This document shows, piece by piece, positions 1 to 10,500 of a DNA stretch of 64,000 nt (position 1 is its first letter; every line of letters begins with the position of its first letter). Below the pieces are notes generated by a model. That model did not search any database. It saw only the letters and a list, made by a program, of their open reading frames with translations, and was not told the DNA's origin. A program made the translations under genes and the position numbers. The stretch covers positions 186,001 to 250,000 of the forward strand of contig JAUFOR010000006.1 of NCBI GenBank assembly GCA_040285745.1, given 5' to 3'. The stretch is from Barthelona sp. PCE. Lineage: Eukaryota > Metamonada: BaSk clade.

Positions 1-241
1 CACATTTCTTTTTTTTAGCTAAATAATACATATACGTGTCATTTTGTCCATTTTTTGACAATTTTATATCACTCTCCATTGGAGATGAAACGAGAGAAAT
101 TTGTTTTTAAAATCAATTATTTATTTATAAACAGGAAAGTTTATAAGTATCATGGTTGACAGTTTTCTTATTCCTCTTACTTCAACGTCAACATATTATT
201 GATGAATTACACAAAAAAGAAAAAACTACACTTGTTTAATT

Positions 242-685
242 TTACTGTTCAGCTTTAGCATTACCAGAAGCTAAAGCCTCTGTCTTCTGAATAAAGAGAC
301 TCTTTAAACTTCTTAATAAACTAGTTCTATCCTGAATTGAACCCTCTAATTGTTGAATTTGTTGAGATAACTCATCATGACGACCTTCAAAATATGTTTT
401 AGCTTGTTCAGCGTTTCTTTCAACATAAATCTTTCCTCCAATACCAACTAGGAAATCAGTCTTTGCAATTTGTCCAGGTAGGTAGATGCTTTCTGTAATA
501 GGTACAAGTAGTTCTTTTGTCTCTACGCCATCCTTGTGGTCATCAATTACTGAAACAGCTTTGTTAAGACGGACAGAGATTTGCCTTAATGATCCGTAAT
601 GCGATGTTAGCAAATTTATCTCGCGTTCCATGTTCTCAATGGCAGCTTTAAGCTGTTCTGGTGTAAAGTCTTGAGGAGAAGTCAT
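242..685 (-). CDS. PFDN5: Prefoldin subunit 5 (alpha-type)
   Basis: 147-residue protein with the alpha-prefoldin layout: an N-terminal helix (about residues 8-50), a central beta-hairpin region containing LVPITESIYLPGQI and FLVGIGGKIYVER, and a C-terminal helix (about 95-135). The hairpin sequence is typical of prefoldin 5, which in the cytosolic hetero-hexamer passes unfolded actin and tubulin to the CCT chaperonin. Length fits the family (about 150 residues). A T-rich initiator (TTTTTTTCAC on the minus strand, complement of 693-702) lies only 7-17 nt before the ATG, which supports this start and implies a very short 5' leader. The TAA stop is followed directly by A, giving a TAAA signal. 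The 240 nt between the window edge and the stop hold no recognisable gene. Confidence 0.93.
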   Translation of the reverse strand: MTSPQDFTPEQLKAAIENMEREINLLTSHYGSLRQISVRLNKAVSVIDDHKDGVETKELLVPITESIYLPGQIAKTDFLVGIGGKIYVERNAEQAKTYFEGRHDELSQQIQQLEGSIQDRTSLLRSLKSLFIQKTEALASGNAKAEQ

Positions 686-942
686 TATATAAGTGAAAAA
701 AAGGTATTACAAGTTTAAATAAAAGGATAACAAAGTATAACAAGCAAAAACTTACTCAATGTGCATTGTGTAAATGCAAAGTGGTTTGACAGCATGGATT
801 ATACCTGTTCCTGTATAAATATTAGCTCTAACAGCTTACAAACGCTTTGCGCAATGCCTTGAAAAAAAGCTTTTATTCACGTATATAATTTGAGTCTAAC
901 GACACACTTGAAGAATGATAAGCCTCATAATAACCACAAACA

Positions 943-1113
943 ATGAACAACACATCATCAATATATATATCTTGTGCTAATGAGTATATCACATTATATG
1001 GTAAAGGAATTCCCGTTATGAGTATAGTGATTAATAATAAGTTCTATTTATGGTTCAAACCAGATCAAAAAGTAAGACAAAGAGAAAGAGAAAGTGAAAC
1101 TCACTACCGGTAG
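943..1113 (+). CDS. Possible small protein of 56 residues, function unknown
   Basis: An ATG-to-TAG frame of 57 codons fills the otherwise empty gap between prefoldin 5 and the ARM-like gene. It ends 9 nt before the 3' end of the convergent ARM-like gene, a spacing typical of real genes here. The protein opens with a hydrophobic stretch containing a Cys and ends in a basic/acidic tail (VRQRERESETHYR). I recognise no family. No clear initiator motif was found just upstream, so this may be a chance frame or one exon of a longer gene. Confidence 0.35.
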   Translation: MNNTSSIYISCANEYITLYGKGIPVMSIVINNKFYLWFKPDQKVRQRERESETHYR

Positions 1114-1122
1114 TAAAAATAT

Positions 1123-2379
1123 TTACTGCTGTTTACACACAGTAGGGTCTTCATTGATCATACGAACAGTCTCAGCTAAAGAATATTCAAACTCACAATT
1201 GATGAACCTCTCCACACACATATTCAAAGTCATAGCTGTATTATCCTCTTCCATATCTTCCATTATTTCCATGGTATTGGTGACATACTGTACAAGAAGA
1301 TTAAATAAGTCGAAATCATCATTGTAGTTCAATATTAATAAGAACAAGTTCAAAGTTTTCCTTATCGTAACTTCAGTAGCATTATTACTCAAACTAACAA
1401 TAGTTTCAAAAATTTTCATCTTTGATGTTTTTGTAATTTCTCCAGCTGTTGCAAATAAGAAACTCTCAAAAGTATATAATAATGATAATATTTCTTTTTC
1501 AGTCTTAAACTCAAATTTTTCTATCAAACTAATTAATAAACCCCATAATTCATCAAATAAGTGTAGAAATGCCATATCTCCAACTACCTTACATGTTGCA
1601 GATAAATCTAAATCATCTAAAGAAGTAAGAAGTAATGGGTATAAAGATTTTTGATTCCATTCATCAATCTTACTCAACACATCATCATCAAAAAAGTCTT
1701 CTGAAGCAGTTGAAATTAACATTTCAGATATAGCACCGAGAATTGAATTGGATAATTTGCAAAAATTTTCTAAAGAAGTTAAAAAATAAGCTGCAAATTT
1801 GGGATATAACTCTATTAAACCACAGAAAGATGCTCCCATAGATACGTTATGATACTTGGGATCAATAACATTCAATACTTTCTTCATAAACTCCATAATA
1901 ATTTTTATAGAATCACTGCTAGTAAAAAACTTATATAATTCATTTGCACCAAAAAAATGATTCATGAACTCGTTTAGTTCTTCAGTCCAATCAAACTGTT
2001 CCCATAATAAGTTCTTCATTAGCTCAATCATATGAAGAACAAAACCTGCATTTTCAGCCGTAATAATAGGTTGTTGTGACCATACACAGACAGTTGCTTC
2101 GATAACATTAGTACCCAATTCTTCCATTTCGTTAACAGACTCTGCAAATTTCACATCACCTGTAAAATTTTTCAAAGCTTCTACAATCATTGTTTTGAGT
2201 TCCATGTCACTAACAACTGTGTCTGTTCCAAGCCACTTTACCAGCTGCTTGGCAACAACTAGTTCAATTTTTTTACCTTGCTCAGCTGAAAATAGAATCA
2301 ATGATTCCAAAATGCTTTTGGTGGGCACTAAGGCTTGTAAAACTACGTTTTGTAGCTCTTCAACTGTTAAAATAGACAT
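1123..2379 (-). CDS. ARM/HEAT-like helical repeat protein, copy 1
   Basis: About 419 residues, almost wholly alpha-helical, built from repeating hydrophobic helix pairs such as TLNLFLLILNYND and LISLIEKFEFKTEKEILSLL. This is the look of an armadillo or importin-alpha-like solenoid, but I see no canonical ARM repeat with its Trp/Asn ladder, so the call stays at fold level. The start at 2379 (MSILTVEEL) is chosen over an in-frame ATG 12 codons upstream because a TTCACATATATATTC initiator-like sequence lies between the two. The stop TAA overlaps a TAAA signal. The next gene on the same strand is a shorter paralogue: both share a core with LVKWLGTDTVV here and LVSWLDSDVVV there, followed by an equivalent F..(A/D)...(D/E)EL segment. 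Function unknown; a nuclear-transport adaptor role is only a guess. Confidence 0.7.
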   Translation of the reverse strand: MSILTVEELQNVVLQALVPTKSILESLILFSAEQGKKIELVVAKQLVKWLGTDTVVSDMELKTMIVEALKNFTGDVKFAESVNEMEELGTNVIEATVCVWSQQPIITAENAGFVLHMIELMKNLLWEQFDWTEELNEFMNHFFGANELYKFFTSSDSIKIIMEFMKKVLNVIDPKYHNVSMGASFCGLIELYPKFAAYFLTSLENFCKLSNSILGAISEMLISTASEDFFDDDVLSKIDEWNQKSLYPLLLTSLDDLDLSATCKVVGDMAFLHLFDELWGLLISLIEKFEFKTEKEILSLLYTFESFLFATAGEITKTSKMKIFETIVSLSNNATEVTIRKTLNLFLLILNYNDDFDLFNLLVQYVTNTMEIMEDMEEDNTAMTLNMCVERFINCEFEYSLAETVRMINEDPTVCKQQ

Positions 2380-2618
2380 TAAATAAAAAGATAAAGAATA
2401 TATATGTGAATGCATTCATTCGGGTTAAAACTCATATTCCACGCATTTATTAACAACTAAGACATTGCCATGATCGCTGTATACCAGTGCCAAGATGAAA
2501 TCTCAACAAACATTAACTCTTCAAAAACAATCTAAAGTGAACCAGCTTCAAAAAACTTATAAGCTCTGTCGTTTCAGTATAAAGAACATTGTCTATAGCG
2601 CGACACAACTTATAAAAA

Positions 2619-3371
2619 TCATTTAGATGCCATCAGCATGAAATTGTTTTTAATCCACTCTATCATATCATAACAAGAAGCACCACCTACCTCATGTGCC
2701 ATTGTTTTTTCTACTAGACGATTTAAACATTGAAGAGTTACATTGGTTAATGATGGTTGACGCTTCCAACATTTTAATATGAACATTCCAATAGGACCAT
2801 AGAAATCACTGAATCTATCATCCTTCAATGTTAAGAAACTAGAAATAAAAATGACCAACTTTTCAAGATTCTGAAAATCATCTGCAAAGAATTCAAAAAA
2901 ATAATCTAACATTTCAACAAAATATATCATGAATGGTTCTATATGCTGCTCGTTCACTAGTCCATGACATATCAGATGTGATAATAACTCCAGCGTTTGG
3001 ACAAACACCTTCGAAAAATCATCTATAACTTTCCTCTCTTGCACCCACTTCAATGCAGTTTTCTCAACAATGACACTCATTAACTCATCCCTTCCTTTTG
3101 CAAAGTCAACAAAAGTGGGCCCACTGGCAAGATTGGTCAGAACCCATAAAAGATTTTCTTTGTGTTCACCAACAACCACGTCTGAGTCAAGCCAGCTCAC
3201 CAATCGCTCCAGAACCAGAGTGCTGGTGACAACATGGCTCTCGTTTTGCATCATGAACTTTCGTAATACCGCCAAAAGAGTTGTATCAGGGTGGTTCAAG
3301 TCCAGTATATACTCAAAAGGCGTTTGGACGGCGATATCGTCGTCCTCCCATTCGCGCTTTACGGTTGGCAT
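2619..3371 (-). CDS. ARM/HEAT-like helical repeat protein, copy 2 (short paralogue)
   Basis: About 250 residues, mostly alpha-helical, related to the 419-residue gene just downstream on the same strand. Shared positions include the LxxLVSWLDSDVVV block and a following helix corresponding to copy 1's AESVNEMEELG segment. The copy stops where copy 1 continues for about another 170 residues, so it is either a truncated duplicate or a separately evolved short form; it ends in a clean TGA with no nearby continuation in another frame that I could see. Start at MPTVKREWEDDD: a TTTTCACATTTTCAGCC initiator-like run lies about 35-50 nt upstream. The longer frame reaching back to 3536 would pass through this promoter region and is not favoured. 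Confidence 0.68.
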   Translation of the reverse strand: MPTVKREWEDDDIAVQTPFEYILDLNHPDTTLLAVLRKFMMQNESHVVTSTLVLERLVSWLDSDVVVGEHKENLLWVLTNLASGPTFVDFAKGRDELMSVIVEKTALKWVQERKVIDDFSKVFVQTLELLSHLICHGLVNEQHIEPFMIYFVEMLDYFFEFFADDFQNLEKLVIFISSFLTLKDDRFSDFYGPIGMFILKCWKRQPSLTNVTLQCLNRLVEKTMAHEVGGASCYDMIEWIKNNFMLMASK

Positions 3372-3783
3372 TGTGTGAATCAGGAAAATCTGATGATAAT
3401 TAGGCTGAAAATGTGAAAACAAAAGTTTTGGCGCGGTCCAGCGTCCAGTGACGTATGTAGTGGTGTTTACTGAATATTTAGCCATGGAGCACGTCCTAAA
3501 AGGCGGCTGCTGCGAGCCGTACCCACAACGTAGCAAAAAAGTGCCCCATAATCAAACCAATGCCCTCACGCGCCCAAAATTTTATGTGCCACGCGCCATG
3601 AGCCCTGCGAACCACATCAATAAAACTGTGAGGGGATAGAAATGCAAATGCTGTTCTGTTTCACATTTGCGCTTTCTGTTTCCGCTTCACATGTATAATA
3701 TCATCTTTATATGCCACGCACAAGCACTAATATTTAGTATATACATGCTATCTCAATTTTCACCTGCATCATCACGGCTATTC
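3372..3783. other. Divergent intergenic/promoter region with a probable 5'-leader intron
   Basis: 412 nt between the ARM-like copy 2 (minus) and the propeller-pseudokinase gene (plus). The left side holds the ARM gene's TTCA initiator. The middle (about 3430-3620) is more GC-rich and contains a short hairpin (CGGCT/AGCCG arms at 3504-3508 and 3515-3519). The right side holds a TTTCACATTT initiator-like motif (about 3660-3669), a sequence with full intron signals (3693-3737) and a second initiator-like TCAATTTTCACC just before the ATG. No protein-coding gene is supported here. Confidence 0.6.
3693..3737 (+). other. Putative 45-nt intron in the leader of the propeller-pseudokinase gene
   Basis: Begins GTATAATATC and ends in CACTAATATTTAG, whose last 12 nt equal those of the proteasome beta-3 intron. 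The size falls in this genome's short-intron class. If spliced, the first ATG of the message becomes 3745, in frame with the gene. Because the length is a multiple of three, retention would also keep the frame open. Based on motif only. Confidence 0.5.
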
Positions 3784-6700
3784 ATGCCTAGGGTTCGTAA
3801 ATTCGAGGACGACCTTATCATCAGGGCATATCCCGAGGGGCAGATGATATTTGAGGGAGAGGGCGTAAGATTGCTTTCATCAAGAGAAAACAAAGATATC
3901 AGCCTCATTGAAAGCGCTATTGAAGACAAGGACTTTGTTGGGTATGTGGAGGATGCATGCGAGCCTCTTAAGTATACATCTAAACTAAGAGCTGGAGAAT
4001 TTTATATATTTCTATTCCTTATCCGTGGTTTGTTGGACTCATCTCCAAATAGTACGAGTATTTAAAAGCAAAGAAGGGCTGGCTAACATTACACGCTTCA
4101 ATAATGAAACAGTAGCTGTAGAGAACATTGTTCTTTCATCGGAACTGTACAGAGGCACATTCTGGGAGTCAAGAGACGGTGGAACGGTGGCCACGGTGCA
4201 TTTTTCCTGCATCAAAGTGTTTTCAATCCCATCATTGGAGGAGATTTTCAGTATTAGTACTTTTGGAAAGGTAACTGTGGGTTGTCTCAGCTTTGATGGC
4301 CAATTTCTAGCATTTTACGATGACAATGAGTATCACACACATGATGTTTACGCACAGACCTCAGTATCTTGCATTGGTTTTGCTGATGGAAATCAATGCT
4401 GGGTCAATTCGGAATTTCTTTTCGTACGTGTGGGAACCGATCATATACATAAGTTTTGCCACGATACAAGCAAGGGAGCAACAGTAATTAGAAGCTTCTC
4501 AATTATAGAAGAGGAAAAAGATGTATTTAGATGTATTTGGGCAAAACAGAACTCTGATTTTGGTAATAATTGCATTCTCACACTCCAAAATGATGAAGGT
4601 AGTCTATTAGAAACATATAATCATAGTGGATATATTTTTGCACTGAATAAGAGCATAAGTTCTGCGAGATATATTCTATTGATGAAAAATTCTTTTTCCA
4701 TCACACTTATTAATAGATTGACCAAAAAAAGTTATAATTATAAATTTAATACCGAAATAGAATCTTCTTACTTTTCCCCAGATGAAAGGCACTTCATTGT
4801 TGCGTTTAAAGATGGAATAGCAAAGATTCAGTCAGTCAAATACAAAAAAAACGTTACAACAGTACCATCATGGTGCACAGGGCCTTCTGTCACGTATGAA
4901 ATCGTCAACAATGATATAGTAGTGTACAAAACTCCGTCAGGTTCATTTTTCATTTCTGGTAATTCAATAATTGCATATGATCCAAAATATTTTGTCGAAA
5001 CTGTTACAAATGGCTATTTACTATTTTTTTCATCTAGGGTGGTGTACATGACGAAAAAAAAGTGTTTCTCAAAGAATCATGACCCTCACAACAAAACTAT
5101 TGTTAAAGTCACCAAAGATGCTGACTCCGTATTTCATGCTGAATTCGATGATGGCACGTTTATGTTCGTGGAGTGGAGCCAAGACGGTGGTTTTGGACGT
5201 ATTTTGTGTGATAGTTGCAATGGCAACGTTATTGATCTGAAATTTGAAATCTGTGATCTGAAATCGGAGATGGAAGTTCAAAAATCGGAGATGGAAGTTC
5301 AAAAATCGGAGATGGAAGCAAAGTTCCAAATCACTTTTGATGCGCTCAGTCAGCTGCTCCCCAACTCGGGCAGCCACGAGTTCAGCGAGCTGACGGAACA
5401 CGTCGACAGTTGTGCAGCCGCTATCCGTGAGCTCAAGATGCCACTTGACTCTTTGTTTGAGTGGCTGTCTTCCAACCCCAGTATTAGAACTTTCGAACAG
5501 ATCAGGTGCATGTTAGAGAGGGCCATCAGCTACGAATACAACATGAACAACATCATTTTTTCGTTTCACCTAGAAGGCTCTTTGTCCAACACGTTTTTCT
5601 CCCGGTTTTCGGATTTAGCAGCACAGTTCCCCATTGCAAAGGTGCTGAAAGAGAAGCCATATGCGCTTAAGTTGGACGAACTGAAGTGCTTAGACGTTTA
5701 CTTTAATGCTTATGATCAGTGTGTTGGGCTCAAGCTGAATGAGGTGCTCTCTGTGCTCATTGGCTTCACTGACAAGAGAAAGGCTCTAGACAGCATTGGT
5801 AATCAGGTACATGGGGTCATAAAAAGCGCGTATGAATCCATAGAAGCACAGAATGGTGATAATTCCTCTATTGATCCGCTCCATTCGCTTCGAGAGCAGC
5901 TGGAGCGCCATCGCTCGGACATCAACGCATGCGCATGTTCCCTTTTCACGGGTGCTAAAGCCCATCTGCTGAACGCGGTTGAGTCAAAAGACAGGCAGCT
6001 GAAGGATGCAATTTGCGAGTTGACAATTGCAGTGAATCTTGACAGCACGCTGGAGGAGCTGCAGCTCTCGACCATGGCGTTGCCCGACACCCCAAAGATA
6101 GCAGCTGCCTACGTATACTTAGATGGTAAGCTCAAGGAAGTCGGATTGCAGAACTGCGCGTTGGCGAGGGACGATTTGTTCATAAAATGCATTTGTGTCT
6201 CTAAAGAGGTCAGTGATTTGGACGTTAAGCTCGATGAGTTGTGCAGGGAGCTGCATGTTCTGACAAAGCGTCACCCGTACACCATTACGCTCAAAAACGT
6301 GGTGCTCGTCCCTGAAATGCATCACGGCAACGTTTCGTTGAGGTTCGTATGTCTTGAGCTTAAGCGGGCGCAATACAACCTTGAGCAGTACATGAATTCT
6401 GTGCCTGATCTGCAGTTGGAGACGAGGAACCGTATGGCACACCAGCTTGTAATGGGAGTGTTCACAATGCACACCAACAACATCATTCTGCGCGACCTAA
6501 ACCCTCGGAATGTTCTTGTTTTCGAGAGTGACGGAAATCCAGTTCTCAAGCTGTGCGGCTTCAACGTCAGTGCCGACAGCTCGCAGGCCCAGGGTACGTC
6601 AGTGGTAGGAACGGACGGCTACAGGTCGAGTGAGGTTGCTGAGGGACATGAGCACACGTTCTTGAGCGATGTTTTTTCGCTGGGAAGAACAATTGCGTTC

Positions 6701-6864
6701 ATTTACGCCCTGGACAGAACAAACATTTGAAACTCGATGTGCTTATGGACGGCGCGCCCTCTGCAATTATCAAGCGCTGCCAGGCACACAACGCCCATCT
6801 CAGACCGTCGGTGTACGAGCTTTTATCCCATGAGTGGTGCAGAAAATGGATCGGCAGAAAATGA
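3784..6864 (+). pseudogene. Propeller-like / pseudokinase fusion gene with two compensating frameshifts
   Basis: The N-terminal part (from MPRVRKFEDD) resembles the 'MP-' propeller-like family found at 47-55 kb: short beta-rich blades with few helices. A coiled-coil of KSEMEVQ heptads follows, then a helical region, then a protein-kinase-like domain. In the kinase part HRD reads LRD with DLNPRNV retained, DFG is replaced by CGF, and the APE region reads SSEVAEG followed by SDVFSLG, so it would be a pseudokinase (faintly IRE1-like). The frame breaks twice: near 3980-3998 (frame 1 to frame 2) and at 6722-6730, where TGA cuts the kinase domain and the C-terminal lobe (MDGAPSAIIKRC to HEWCRKWIGRK) continues in frame 1 to 6864. 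No intron with this genome's signals fixes either shift. It is a decaying gene or contains assembly indels. Base composition changes sharply inside the gene. Confidence 0.7.
5261..5319 (+). repeat. 21-bp direct repeat, three tandem copies
   Basis: Unit AAATCGGAGATGGAAGTTCA(A) at 5261-5281, 5282-5302 and 5303-5319 (last copy partial). It encodes the heptad KSEMEVQ and extends a coiled coil. The copies are nearly identical at DNA level, which points to recent slippage or unequal exchange at the junction between the AT-rich propeller half and the GC-richer kinase half of the gene. Confidence 0.9.
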
Positions 6865-6999
6865 AATTCTTCGAAAAAACATACTATATAGAACAATTTA
6901 CTATGCATACATCAAGATATTACCACATGAACATGTGAATTCCAGTGAGGCCAACGTCTTGACTATATTTTAAACTATAAAGTATCTGTAAAACGCTAC

Positions 7000-7368
7000 T
7001 TACTCCTTGTCCAAACAAAAATCGACAATACCATCAATAATTGGATATCGTTGTTCACAAGAAGGGCATATGAGTGCACCAGTCTTGACGTCAATATCGT
7101 TGAGTGCATTGTGGAGAAGATTCAACAAATCTTCATCCTCAGCCCAATCGTTGGGAAGCTCTTCAGGTAATTCAACCTCTAAATCGCTTGCCCCGGATAA
7201 TAGATGCTCGTAAGAACACGAATCAACAAGCGTGCTCAACATTTCAAGATTGAGAGTGGTTTCATTAACAATAGTATCTTCAGCTTCAATTCGAAGCGGC
7301 TGTTCATTGGCTTCTGCCCTGCAACCTTCAGAGTTGCATGTAAAAATGTTATGGCCTCTAAGTTTCAT
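7000..7368 (-). CDS. TRM112: TRM112-type methyltransferase activator
   Basis: About 122 residues starting MKLRGHNIFTCNSEGC. Two cysteine pairs, TCNSEGC near the N-terminus and LICPSCEQRYPIIDGI near the C-terminus, form the expected zinc site, and the central helical insert ends LLNLLHNALNDIDVKTG as in the family. Trm112 is the small obligate partner that stabilises several methyltransferases acting on tRNA, 18S rRNA and release factor eRF1. The start at 7368 matches the family N-terminus; the upstream in-frame extension to 7461 is not expected. It sits between the frameshifted kinase-like gene and the pseudo-dynein gene, which ends about 155 nt away, with no functional link visible. Confidence 0.92.
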   Translation of the reverse strand: MKLRGHNIFTCNSEGCRAEANEQPLRIEAEDTIVNETTLNLEMLSTLVDSCSYEHLLSGASDLEVELPEELPNDWAEDEDLLNLLHNALNDIDVKTGALICPSCEQRYPIIDGIVDFCLDKE

Positions 7369-7522
7369 GATTGTAAAAGGGAGAAATTCGAATTCCACTT
7401 CTTCAAACTGTACTGACAAAAATACCGCCACATAATCATAATATACGTAAAAAGAGCTCAATGAGTATATTCACAAAAACAAAATGAATATCTGTTACAA
7501 TAATAATTTTACATTGTATATA

Positions 7523-10500
7523 CTACTCGACCACATGCTTACCAAGCATAATTATTCTGTCGGGTTCGTCACAGAGATCCATCTGTTCACCCATAACATC
7601 TATGAAACCTATGGTATTAGGAGTGAATGAACAACCTGTATAAATGTTAATTGCATAAGGATTTTCTGACTCTTGAGGTAGACTCACATTGTGTGTTTTT
7701 GGAACACTAAAGATACAATTAGGTTTAACCAAAGGTACTGCATCAATATCAACCTTTGAAAGGTATAAATTGGGTGAACTGACCGTGTGAGCATTTTTAG
7801 GTGGATTAAGTTGTAGTTGACCATTATGTGACATGTAAACATTGTTGGGGACAGACAATCCACTAAAACTGGGAATAATAGAAGATTTCTTCCCAGAAAC
7901 ATTAAGGAATGGTCGTAATGACATGAAAGAACGTGTAGAATGCATGAAAAGAAGAGATAAAACAGCTTCACCCCTGTTCTCCATTTGACTGAAGGATAAC
8001 ATACCATGTTCAGCTGATAACTCTTTCTCTACACGACGTTCTAGCATATGACTAAGAATAGAACCGGGGAAGAACTGAGTATTCTTCGGATATAAATGCC
8101 AATAATTAAGCTCCTTTGGATACGAACAACCTGTTGCAAAGAACCAATCATCTTCAAACTGTAACAGACCCTTCGAAGCAACGATAGCACCAATGTACTT
8201 CATTAGGTATGCAGTATGGAACTCCAAATTCCTCTTGAGCATTGCCATAGCAAAAGATAAGAACGAACTGGGTTGTTGTAAACTATCTTGAGAAGCTACA
8301 AATTCATTCATAGCAAGCGCCATAGGCTTCACTGTCCTACCCGTCATCTGTCCAATGACACGCATGCCGTTCTCGACTGTCTTCTCAGAGTCACTGAAAC
8401 CAATGGTGAATAACTGATTCCCAATCACCTTTGATAACTTGCGTACGCCGCTGACGGTGTTGTAAACGTTCAGGAATGAAGGGGCACATGCACTCTGGGG
8501 CACACCATCTGGAGCATTAACACCAATAACACAGGAATAAGGAATTCCAAAAGTTCGCTGAAGCTTGGGGAATTGTTCCCTAACCTTTGGCAAATCGGTG
8601 GATGAAATGATAGGGCAGCCAGGTAAAAACTCATTAGCATCAGAATTGGCAATCTCAAACATCCTCATAATATAGAATGCTAAAGTTGAACCTACCTTTG
8701 CGCCAAAGTCCTCACCAATAACCTTAGAGTTATGTATAGCAAATGCCTTAACCCAACCAGGTGTGAAACGTTGTAGTCCAACGAATTCCATAATGTTACT
8801 GAACACAATAAAGACAAAAACGATATTTGCTTTTAATTTCTCAAAGTTATATGACATGATACCTATTAAATAAGAGAAGCATTGACCGATCCTCACCAAA
8901 TTCAACGGTACTTCACCAATAACAAGAGGTAGAACATCCAACCACAAAGCGTTGCTGAAAGAAACAATCGATCCAAAGTGTTGATCACTGTCTAACTCGA
9001 AATACATGAATGGACATTGATATTTTGACTGATAAACCTTCCACATGTTATTTGTTACTGCAAACATAACCCTTGACTGTGAATCATTGTAAGCTTCAGT
9101 ACCATATAGTTCATATATTTCATCAATAAGTTCCTCAAGACCATCACAACTGATGACAATCATAACAAAAATACCAGGTTTTAATCGAGCAAACAAATCT
9201 TCTTTGTTCTTCAAATGCGCTACACATAATGAAATGATGTGGAATTTTCCCATAGCCATAGGTACTAAGAATGCCCCATTGAATAGAGGATATTGAGTCA
9301 CATCATGAGAATCAGTATAAAGCATGATTCGCTTATTACCGAAAATTTCATCGTATCTTCGACTGAAATCCATCATTTGATGTGCTGCAGAAGAATTAAC
9401 GTGTAACGATTGTCCAGGTGTTGAAGCGTTGTCCATGAAACGAGATAACAATAATGGTAGAACAGCATAAGATACCGGACCATATAAATTAGTTAAGTAT
9501 GGCTTTAACACATGGAAGAAGAATACAAACTCCTCAATTGGATTCATAACGGTGAAGGTCATAGGCAGCTGTTGGAAGACAAACCGCAACTCCACCTCGT
9601 TATAAACTGAGGCATCCACCGATTCAAAGAAACGCACTACGCTATCATCAACCGAAATGTTGAGCTTGGAGAAGAGGACATCACTCAGAATCGTCTGAAC
9701 AAGCGTGATTGTCAAAGCTACGCGCAGTGAGTTGTGAGAGCTGTTGAGGGATGATGCTGCTGCTGATAATGACATGTAGTCTGATCTATCAAGAGTATCC
9801 CACAAAACTTTCGATTTCTGATGATATTGAAGTTGATACTGTAATGCATTGTGCAACATAGCAGCGAAACGTTGCTCTTTAGGTATCTTGAATGCAACCA
9901 TTGAAAAGTAATGCTTGAGAACTTCTAACAAGTTTTGGATTCGACTATTAGAACCAACAGGAGCGCTTGTAGCCATGGTGCAGATACGCTTACATGTGTT
10001 AACGTAACGGAAAGTGTCATCCTGTGTATGTACAGAAATGAAATCGTTGAACATAGCTACGCTCAAAGTATTAACCTTGTGACGAACACATACATCACGG
10101 GCGACGATCTTATAAGGGTTGAAGTAGCTTTCCACCTCCTCATATTGTTTCAAGTCCACAGCTGCAGAGAAAATGTTGTAAAGTTTATCAAACAACTTCA
10201 AACCATCATCAATCTCAACATCATCTGCTTGTTCTTCCAGTTCCATCTCATCAAGAACCTTACTGCATTGAATGAATTCATTAGTAGTTCGATTGTTAAA
10301 GTGACGAAGCTTATTGAAGAGTGTAACTTGTTCACTCTCAAAGAGGACATGCGCACATATATGTTCGAGAGAGGACTGAGGCAGCTGGCTGGACATAGGG
10401 AAGAAAGTGACATCCATGTAAGGAATGGAAGACAATAATCCTGCATTCTCTAAAACGACAGAAAGTCTAAATGTTGGGGGAATCAGCACCATTTGACCGT

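Noticed and set aside
3448-3639. 63-codon plus-strand frame upstream of the propeller-pseudokinase gene
   Set aside because: Odd composition, no initiator, and it overlaps the promoter of the divergent ARM-like gene.
3972-4068. Introns to repair the first frameshift of the propeller-pseudokinase gene (GTATAC at 3972, GTATGT at 3942, GTGG at 4025)
   Set aside because: No combination with a CTNAYRTTTAG-like acceptor has the required phase; the 97-nt and 28-nt options use non-matching ends.
5261-5319. 21-bp repeats as a CRISPR-like array
   Set aside because: The copies are contiguous without spacers, in frame, and encode coiled-coil heptads in a eukaryotic gene.
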